From positions 1 through 64,000 of the forward strand of contig JAPLFL010000108.1 of the NCBI GenBank assembly GCA_026390695.1: 64,000 bases of DNA. The letters run 5' to 3'. Source of the stretch: Candidatus Kapaibacterium sp. Its GTDB lineage: Bacteria > Bacteroidota > Ignavibacteria > Kapaibacteriales > UBA2268. The position numbers and the translations under genes are program-made. The notes beneath the pieces were generated by a model. The model made no database searches. It was not told the origin of the DNA and saw nothing but the letters and a program-made list of their open reading frames with translations. The first letter of the stretch is position 1. Each line of letters begins with the position of its first letter. Below are positions 57,503-64,000 of the stretch, in pieces.

Positions 57503-59645
57503 AAAAAAAATAAAAATTAATGTGATAAAATTTGATAATCCCGTTTTAATGAATTTGACTATTAAAATATCACATTTTTTTTTAATTGTGTTTATCAATG
57601 TTATTATATTTTTTACTGCATTAAAAGCAGAGCCATTAACATTATTCGATAAAAATAACAGATTTGGGGTCTATTCACATTACATTTTAAATTATAATGA
57701 TGTTTCGTTTCACAGTTTACCCGGCGTGCCGAGCTGCTGCCCAATGTTTGAAACCGGCAAAGGGAATGGTTATGCTCTTGGCGGATTGGTCGAATATCCT
57801 TTTTGGCAATATTTAAATGTTAGCTTAAGATTAGAATATAAGAATCTGAAAAATACATTGACCTCTGAAGAATCTTTGATTATTCGACTTGGGAATGACT
57901 CTGCCAAAGCTATAAGTGAACATAAAATTGAATCCGATATAAGTCTTTTTGGTATTCAACCTTACATTAATTTCATTGTTTTAGATCCGTTGAATATATT
58001 TATCGGACTTGACATGAGTTATAATCTTGGAATGAAATATCATCAAATAGAAACACTAATAAAACCAACTGATAAGGGCGTATTCCCCGAAACAGGAACC
58101 AGAACTCGATTTGATCAAAGCGGAGATGTTCAATCCGTCAAGACCATGCAATCAAGTATTTTTGTGGGAGCAAATTTACAAGTTCCCGTAAATTCAGAAA
58201 GAAACGTATTTATTGTTCCTGAAATAGTTTATGCTTATCCAAATGCAAGTATTTTTGACGTCGGTCACTGGAAGATTTCATCATTGCATTTGGGACTTGG
58301 TCTCCAATATCGTTATACACATAAAATTCCCGATACTCTCCATGAAGAACGGAAATCAATAAAAATTGATACTGTTACAGTAAAATCTAAAGGCATTGCT
58401 AAGTCATATTTTAAAAAAGGTATTGAAATTGTAAGAACCAGTGAAAAATATGAATCAAATAAAATTATCCATTTCTCTGATGTTTTTCAAACTGATACAA
58501 TATTTAAACTTACAGCTCCACAGGCAAGTATTAAAAATTTTACTCAACTGATAACACATGAAACTCAGATTATTACAGAGAGTTTTCCTTTGCTACCGGT
58601 AGTTTTTTTTGAGAAAGGTTCCTCTGAAATTCAACCATCATATACCAATTCTAAAAACTTTGATTTATCAAATTTAAGTAATCCGATAATGCTTCATGAT
58701 CTGTGTTTGAATGTCATAGCCGATAGACTTAAAAAAAATCCGGGAACAAAAATCAATATCCATGCTTTCATTGATCCTGAAACAGAGAAAGGGAATTGTG
58801 ATTTAGCAAATGATCGTTCAAATAACATAAAAAAATATCTGATTGAAAAATTTGGAATTGAAGATCAAAGAATTAATATTTTAAAAAATAAATCAAATTG
58901 TTCCCCCGACATTAAAACTTATACAAAATCAGAAGAAGGTTATTCGGAAAATCGAAGGGTTGAACTGAGTTCAGACGATTATAACATTACTGAACCTATT
59001 TTAGCAAATCATTATTCACAAGTAAAACTTCAGCCTGATTCAATTTTTATTCAACCTGAAGCAGAATTCCCTGCTTCTATTGAAAATTGGCAAATAACCC
59101 TTAAAGCAGGGAATTCGGTTATTGATACAAAAAATAGTAATAGTGATTCGAAATTTAATAAAAAACTTATTGAAAATGATCCGATTCTAAGTGAAGATGC
59201 TTTAAAAGCCGAACTTATAGTTACAGATTTTGAGAAACAAACTGCTTATGACAGCAAGTATATAAAAATTCAACATGATACATCAGAATTTATTATACTT
59301 CGTCTTTCACTTGTACTTTTTGATATTAGGAGTGATCAATTATCCGAATTTGATAAAAAAACAATTAAAACATTTGCCGAACAGTTTGATCCTGAAACAG
59401 AAATTCTTGTAAGCGGATACTCTGATAATTTGGGTAAAGACAATACCAATCTTAAATTATCCGAACGCAGAGCTAAACACACAGCAGAGTATCTTCAGAA
59501 AATAGTACCGAATTTAAATAATATAAAAATTGCCGGTTTTGCATCTAATCAATTTCCAGCCGGTATCAGTTCCTATCAAACTCCGGTTGAAAGATTTTTA
59601 GCTCGCACTGTTCAAATACAAGCAAAAAAAAGACTAAGAAAATGA
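57495..59645 (+). CDS. Outer-membrane barrel protein with two OmpA-like domains
   Basis: 716 residues. The ATG at 57495 overlaps the fcl stop by eight bases; an ATG at 57549 directly before the signal peptide (ISHFFLIVFINVIIFFTALK) is an alternative. Residues 45-275 show beta-barrel-like strands (RFGVYSHYILNYNDVSFHSL, YGLG-type turns, IPVPEIVYAY-like strands) and the motif GVPSCCPMFETGKG. An OmpA-like domain (VVFFEKGSSEIQ to ENRRVEL) and a second one at the C-terminus (SLVLFDIRSDQLSEFDKKTI, SERRAKHTAEYLQKIVP) follow, separated by an Ig-like region. OmpA domains tether the outer membrane to peptidoglycan. AATGATT-type heptamers follow the stop. Confidence 0.83.
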   Translation: MRRKKIKINVIKFDNPVLMNLTIKISHFFLIVFINVIIFFTALKAEPLTLFDKNNRFGVYSHYILNYNDVSFHSLPGVPSCCPMFETGKGNGYALGGLVEYPFWQYLNVSLRLEYKNLKNTLTSEESLIIRLGNDSAKAISEHKIESDISLFGIQPYINFIVLDPLNIFIGLDMSYNLGMKYHQIETLIKPTDKGVFPETGTRTRFDQSGDVQSVKTMQSSIFVGANLQVPVNSERNVFIVPEIVYAYPNASIFDVGHWKISSLHLGLGLQYRYTHKIPDTLHEERKSIKIDTVTVKSKGIAKSYFKKGIEIVRTSEKYESNKIIHFSDVFQTDTIFKLTAPQASIKNFTQLITHETQIITESFPLLPVVFFEKGSSEIQPSYTNSKNFDLSNLSNPIMLHDLCLNVIADRLKKNPGTKINIHAFIDPETEKGNCDLANDRSNNIKKYLIEKFGIEDQRINILKNKSNCSPDIKTYTKSEEGYSENRRVELSSDDYNITEPILANHYSQVKLQPDSIFIQPEAEFPASIENWQITLKAGNSVIDTKNSNSDSKFNKKLIENDPILSEDALKAELIVTDFEKQTAYDSKYIKIQHDTSEFIILRLSLVLFDIRSDQLSEFDKKTIKTFAEQFDPETEILVSGYSDNLGKDNTNLKLSERRAKHTAEYLQKIVPNLNNIKIAGFASNQFPAGISSYQTPVERFLARTVQIQAKKRLRK

Positions 59646-59678
59646 TTAATGGTAAATGATTAATTATTAATGATTTTT
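59644..59678. repeat. Heptamer array abutting the barrel-OmpA stop codon
   Basis: Units gattaat, ggtaaat, gattaat, tattaat, gattttt run from the TGA stop with exact 7-bp spacing. They match the heptamers after fumC and the vWA gene. Confidence 0.65.
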
Positions 59679-59732
59679 AAACCCTCGTTCGCATACTCCA
59701 GAAACGTGTGAAAGCAAAGAAATTCATGGGCT

Positions 59733-60133
59733 TGTCATTCCTTCGTATGAGTTTGTGTGAAAACTTCAATTTCTGTCATTCCTGCGAATGAGACTGTGTG
59801 AAAACTTCAATTTCTGTCATTCCTGCGAATGAGACTGTGTGAAAACTTCAATTTCTGTCATTCCTGCCAATGAGACTGTGTGAAAACGTCAATTTCTGTC
59901 ATTCCTGCGAATGAGACTGTGTGAAAACGTCAATTTCTGTCATTCCTGCGAATGAGACTGTGTGAAAACGTCGAAAACGTCAATTTCTGTCATTCCTGCG
60001 AATGCAGGAATCCCCTGATTGGCACTGGCACGGGATTCCTGCATGCGAGGGAATGACAATTCAGTATAAGTTGTAAGTTTTTACATAAGCTGAAGCGCAG
60101 TAATGACAGAATTTGAATATTTTCACACAGTCT
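59733..60133. repeat. 41-bp tandem array leading into composite REP-like palindrome, copy 3
   Basis: Starts of tgtcattcctgcga-type units lie at 59733, 59774, 59815, 59856, 59897 and 59938, exactly 41 bp apart; the next, at 59988, is 50 bp away because tcgaaaacg is duplicated. Each unit contains gactgtgtgaaaac. The last copy opens the compact palindrome 59988-60058, after which inverted partners follow (gtttttacat, gcgcagtaatgacag, tttcacacagtctc). It fills the gap between the OmpA gene and gcvT. There are no variable spacers, so it is not CRISPR. Confidence 0.93.
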
Positions 60134-60211
60134 CCAGAGCCTTAAAATAAGGAATAATTTATTCATGCAGCGGTTTGTGTAATATTAATATAACTTTATA
60201 ACTAATTACTA

Positions 60212-61297
60212 TCAAACAAACGGCAATTTTGCAACTTCGGCTATAAATCTCTTCCCGCGTGCTTCTATTTCTATTTGAGTACCCAATTTTTCGAAACCGG
60301 TCGTTAGGTACGCCATACCCATACCTTTATTTAAAATAGGGGAGATGTTTCCGCTCGTTACTTTGCCAATTTCAGTCTCGCCGCTGAAGATTTTATAATC
60401 ATGACGCGGAATGAATTTGGGTTCACTACATAAAAAGCCGACTAAACGTCTCTTCAATCCTTCAGCTTTTGCTGTTTGCATAGCTTCGGAACCGTTAAAT
60501 TTTCCTTTTGCAAATTTTGTAATCCAGCCCAGTCCAGCTTCTAATGGATGCGTCGTCTCATCAATATCATTTCCATATAAACAATAGCCTTTTTCAAGAC
60601 GAAGGGTATCGCGGCAACCCAATCCAACTGGTTCAATGCCAAAATCCTGACCAGAAGCAAAAATTTGCTCCCAAATATCACATGCTGTTGCTTCGTCGCA
60701 TTTCATATATAGCTCAAAGCCCAATTCTCCGGTATAGCCTGTTCGCGAAATTATCATATCCAGGCCAGCCATTTTACCTTCTGTGAAATTATAATATTCG
60801 ATTTGGGATAAATCAATTTCAGTGAGCTTTTGGAGAGTTTTAACTGAATCCGGCCCCTGAACAGCAAGAAGACTCACTTCATCACTAATATCGGTTAATT
60901 TTACGTCAAATCCTGCAGTATTAGCTGATAACCAGTTAAAATCCTTTTCCATGTTAGATGCATTGACAACTAACATAAAATATTCACCAAAACAATATAC
61001 TAACAAATCATCAACTATGCTTCCGTTTTCAAAGCACATCGAAGAATATTGAACTTTCCCGAAATTAAGTTTTGAGGCATCGTTGGTTGTAACTTTTTGA
61101 ACAAAAGCAAGCGCATCGGGGCCTGTTACAATAAATTCACCCATGTGTGTAACGTCAAACACACCTACTTTAGAACGGACTACGTGATGTTCGTGAATTA
61201 TACCGTTTGGATATTGGATAGGCATTTCATATCCGGCAAAAGGCACCATCTTAGCACCTAATTTCTTATGCAAATCATTAAAAGCTGTCTTTTTCAT
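60212..61297 (-). CDS. gcvT: Aminomethyltransferase (glycine cleavage T protein)
   Basis: 361 residues, standard length. It takes the aminomethyl group from lipoylated H protein and passes the methylene to tetrahydrofolate, releasing ammonia. VPFAGYEMPIQYP and VFDVTHMGEFIV at the start, ENGSIVDDLLVY with the catalytic Asp, LLAVQGPDSVKTLQKL, SRTGYTGELGFELYM, GLGCRDTLRLEKGYCLYGND and the C-terminal GKVTSGNISPILNKGMGMAY are all present. GAGAA lies before the ATG. No glycine riboswitch-like fold is visible in the 264 bases upstream, and gcvH and gcvP are not in the window. Confidence 0.96.
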   Translation of the reverse strand: MKKTAFNDLHKKLGAKMVPFAGYEMPIQYPNGIIHEHHVVRSKVGVFDVTHMGEFIVTGPDALAFVQKVTTNDASKLNFGKVQYSSMCFENGSIVDDLLVYCFGEYFMLVVNASNMEKDFNWLSANTAGFDVKLTDISDEVSLLAVQGPDSVKTLQKLTEIDLSQIEYYNFTEGKMAGLDMIISRTGYTGELGFELYMKCDEATACDIWEQIFASGQDFGIEPVGLGCRDTLRLEKGYCLYGNDIDETTHPLEAGLGWITKFAKGKFNGSEAMQTAKAEGLKRRLVGFLCSEPKFIPRHDYKIFSGETEIGKVTSGNISPILNKGMGMAYLTTGFEKLGTQIEIEARGKRFIAEVAKLPFV

Positions 61298-61561
61298 AAT
61301 GTTTTCTCTTAGATATTTTATTTTAAATTTATTAAATTAGTCAATTATTAATTACAAAAATAAGGAAAATTTGTGTATAAATTGGCAAAATTAATAGAAA
61401 CTGAGTTTATAATAAAATATATTTAATTTTTATTCGTTGAATATGAATAATAAAAAAGTGATTGATAATCATTATTTAAACTGAGAAAAATGGGTCAAAT
61501 TCAAGTTCTATTCCAAGCTTTATCAAAAGAATCGATGTTAAAATAAAAAAAATCTAATCAA

Positions 61562-64000
61562 ATGAAAATGCAATTGAGATTCAAACTAATAAATTTAATA
61601 GTAGTTTTTAATATCTTTAGCTGCATTTGCTGGGGGCAAACAGATATAAATCAAAAAGTCAGAGAATTAGTCTCTCAAATGACAATTCAGGAGAAGATCT
61701 CTTTAATGATGTCTGACAGCGATGGCGCAGTGTTAAGGTTGAACATACCGAAATATAGATGGCATAATGAATGTTTGCATGGAATAACCGGTCAGGATGT
61801 AACGAATTTTCCTCAATGTATAGGTTTAGGAGCGACTTTCAACGTACCTTTAATTGGTGAGATGGCTTCAGCTATTTCAGACGAAGCACGAGTATCTAAC
61901 AGGCAAGGTAAATTAGGACTAAATTATTGGGGTCCAAATTTGAATATTTTTCGCGATCCACGCTGGGGACGCGGACAAGAGTCTTATGGTGAAGATCCTT
62001 TCTTGATGTCTAAAATGGGTGTAGCATTTGTTCAAGGTATGCAAGGTGATGAAAGTAAACAATATCTAAAAACAGTCGTTTCTCCTAAGCATTTTATTGT
62101 ACATAGTGGCCCAGAACCACTAAGACATGTTTTTAGTGCAAAGGTAAGTCAAAGAGATTTTTATGAAACATATTCACCAGCTTTTAAAGCAGCTTTTGTT
62201 GAAGGGAAAGCCCATTCTCTGATGACTGCTTATACAGGGATTAATGGGATTGCCAATTCTTTAAACAAATGGTTATTGGATACTTTATTGAGGAAAGAAT
62301 GGGGATTCGATGGTTTTATTACAACAGATTGTGGTGCTATTAGTGATGCATATTGGGGATTAGGCAATGGAAATTCAGATGTTGATGCAACACGATTAGC
62401 GTTAGAAGCTGGATGTGATTTAGAATGCACTGGAGGTTCATTTCGCGATCATCTAAAAAATCAGATTGATAAAGGCATTTTAGCTGAATTTTATGTTGAT
62501 AGTTCAGTATCGAGACTTCTTCGATTTCGTTATAGACTTGGGCTTTTTGATGATCCAGGTACAGTCCCATACAATTCCATTCCTGATTCGATTGTCGATT
62601 GTCAAAAACATAAAGAGATGGCCATAAAAGTTGCTCAGGAAGCCATTGTTCTATTGAAAAATGACAAACATTTACTACCAATAAAAAGGGACTTAAAAAA
62701 GTATTTCGTAATCGGGCCTCTTGCTAATGTAATTTGGGAATATTTGTCAAGTTATGCTGGTGGACCATCAAATCCTCAAACTTTCCTTCAATATTTCAAA
62801 AAAAGTGTATCATCAAGTTCAACTGTTACCTACACAAAGGGATGTGAAATTTTAGGTTATTTTACAGAAGCGATGCCTAAAGATTTTATTCATACTGATT
62901 CCGGACAAATAGGTTTTATTGGTGAATATTTTAATAATAAGGACCTGAGTGGAAAACCAGATTTGATCAGAAATGATACGACCATTGATTTTAATTGGAA
63001 TATTAATTCTCCTGCACCTGGAATAAAAGCTGATTCTTTTTCTGTTCGTTGGACTGGTAATATTAAAGTTAATAAAACTGCTTTTTATTGTTTAAAAACT
63101 ATAGCCGATGATGGAGTTAGACTTTACATTGATTCCGCAAGGATAATCAATGATTGGATTGATCATAGCTCAACAGAACAAAATGGATTTGCACAGCTGG
63201 ATTCTGGAAAAAGTTATAAAATTAAACTCGAATATTATGATAATAAATTTTACACAAATGTTAGACTTGAATACGGAACAGAATCAATGGGGCAAGACTC
63301 TTTAGCTGATTTAACAAAAATAGCTAAAGAAAATGATGTTGTTATATATCTCGGTGGAATTTCTAACCAATATGAATCTGAAAATATTATGATTGATGTG
63401 CCTGGATTTTATGGTGGGGATAGAACAAATTTAGAATTATCATTAATTCAGTCAAATATTATAAAAGCTCTCTATGCAAGCGGGAAACCCGTAATTTTTG
63501 TAGTATTTAGTGGTGGAGGAATAGCTTTAAATTGGGAGAAAGAGAATATTCCTGCAATATTACAAGCATGGTATCCAGGGCAAGCAGGTGCAGAAGCTAT
63601 AACAAGCATTTTATTGGGAGATTGTAATCCTTCCGGTAAATTACCTATTACTTTTTATAGAAGTGTTAATGATTTGCCAGAATTTACAAATTATAGTATG
63701 GATCAACGTACTTATCGTTATTTTAATAAGGAAGTCCTGTTCCCTTTCGGTTATGGATTGAGTTATACAACGTTTGATTATTCCAAACTTACAATCCCGA
63801 AAAATCAAATAGATGTGTGTAAAACAGATTCGGTAATGATCAAATTTCAGATTTCAAATTCAGGTATGGTTTATGGAGGAGAAGTTGTACAACTTTATAT
63901 TAGAAGCTTGGATTCAAAATTTCCACAGCCAATTAAATCATTAAAAGGATTTAAAAAAATATTTTTAAGTGACGGAGAATCAAAACTTGATTCTATAATG
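61562..64000 (+). CDS. Exported GH3 glycosidase with PA14 domain, cut by window end
   Basis: 813 codons are open to the last base, so the 3' end is missing. The N-terminus has a signal peptide (FKLINLIVVFNIFSCICWGQ). The GH3 N-domain follows: HNECLHGIT near residue 66, RDPRWGRGQESYGEDPFL, SPKHFIVHSG, and nucleophile Asp256 in GFITTDCGAI. A PA14 domain (about 447-577, YFNNKDLSG, TIADDGVRLYID, DWIDHS) is inserted into the C-domain, which resumes at VVIYLGGISNQYESE, FPFGYGLSYT and a fibronectin-III-like part. HNECLHG and TTDCGA resemble beta-xylosidase/beta-glucosidase members acting on plant polysaccharide. The exact sugar is unknown. Confidence 0.92.
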   Translation, partial: MKMQLRFKLINLIVVFNIFSCICWGQTDINQKVRELVSQMTIQEKISLMMSDSDGAVLRLNIPKYRWHNECLHGITGQDVTNFPQCIGLGATFNVPLIGEMASAISDEARVSNRQGKLGLNYWGPNLNIFRDPRWGRGQESYGEDPFLMSKMGVAFVQGMQGDESKQYLKTVVSPKHFIVHSGPEPLRHVFSAKVSQRDFYETYSPAFKAAFVEGKAHSLMTAYTGINGIANSLNKWLLDTLLRKEWGFDGFITTDCGAISDAYWGLGNGNSDVDATRLALEAGCDLECTGGSFRDHLKNQIDKGILAEFYVDSSVSRLLRFRYRLGLFDDPGTVPYNSIPDSIVDCQKHKEMAIKVAQEAIVLLKNDKHLLPIKRDLKKYFVIGPLANVIWEYLSSYAGGPSNPQTFLQYFKKSVSSSSTVTYTKGCEILGYFTEAMPKDFIHTDSGQIGFIGEYFNNKDLSGKPDLIRNDTTIDFNWNINSPAPGIKADSFSVRWTGNIKVNKTAFYCLKTIADDGVRLYIDSARIINDWIDHSSTEQNGFAQLDSGKSYKIKLEYYDNKFYTNVRLEYGTESMGQDSLADLTKIAKENDVVIYLGGISNQYESENIMIDVPGFYGGDRTNLELSLIQSNIIKALYASGKPVIFVVFSGGGIALNWEKENIPAILQAWYPGQAGAEAITSILLGDCNPSGKLPITFYRSVNDLPEFTNYSMDQRTYRYFNKEVLFPFGYGLSYTTFDYSKLTIPKNQIDVCKTDSVMIKFQISNSGMVYGGEVVQLYIRSLDSKFPQPIKSLKGFKKIFLSDGESKLDSIM

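Noticed and set aside
59733-60000. Possible CRISPR array
   Set aside because: The 41-bp periodicity has no unique spacers; whole units are near identical and match a REP-like palindrome.
61298-61561. Glycine riboswitch upstream of gcvT
   Set aside because: The leader is AT-rich with none of the conserved G-rich internal loops of glycine aptamers.

Overview
The window is an AT-rich bacterial chromosome segment. It most likely comes from the Bacteroidota/Chlorobiota (FCB) group, perhaps an Ignavibacteria- or Kapabacteria-like lineage; that finer placement is a guess. Support comes from four secreted proteins with type IX secretion (T9SS) C-terminal sorting domains, an OmpA protein fused to a beta-barrel, a GDP-fucose synthase with an insertion typical of Bacteroidota enzymes, and weak Shine-Dalgarno use. 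No tRNA, rRNA, CRISPR array, transposase or phage gene was seen.

Layout. 1-2,560: repeats, a lipoprotein and a class I aminotransferase, all minus strand. 2,755-7,144: a four-gene minus-strand signalling operon (two STAS-like paralogues, a hybrid histidine kinase with two receivers and an HPt domain, and a receiver-kinase). 7,348-20,674: three T9SS cargo proteins around fumarase. 20,719-34,428: a minus-strand run of housekeeping and metabolic genes (SDR protein, ClpS, UvrD/PcrA, PurA, ADP-forming acyl-CoA synthetase, TMTC-like membrane/TPR protein, carboxylase beta subunit, IspD, MscS channel). 34,584-39,123: methyltransferase, Obg, a TPR protein, an OsmC protein and RuvC. 39,301-44,243: a small HicB-like protein, CPBP protease, TPR protein, NamZ-type muramidase and an outer-membrane barrel. 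44,600-51,648: TldD/PmbA-like protein, vWA-OmpA-SPOR protein, a ClpB lacking its N-terminal half, and a fourth T9SS protein. 51,739-59,645: MiaA, PBP4-type carboxypeptidase, a lone ABC permease, GDP-fucose synthesis (Gmd, Fcl) and the barrel-OmpA protein. 60,212-64,000: GcvT and a GH3 glycosidase cut by the window edge.

The most unusual content is non-coding. (1) A small MITE-like family has CCCARATATTTCATTA-type ends and apparent 5-bp target duplications at all three copies. One copy sits inside a 21-bp tandem array, and removing it with one duplication restores the 21-bp phase exactly. (2) Two related loci hold 21/42-bp tandem arrays arranged head to head as large inverted repeats. (3) Heptanucleotide-period arrays occur repeatedly, including a ~35-copy array, and six of them start at or beside stop codons. 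(4) Composite REP-like palindromes occur at three loci, one expanded into a 41-bp tandem array. Among genes, the truncated ClpB and the STAS-like/kinase operon deserve a closer look.
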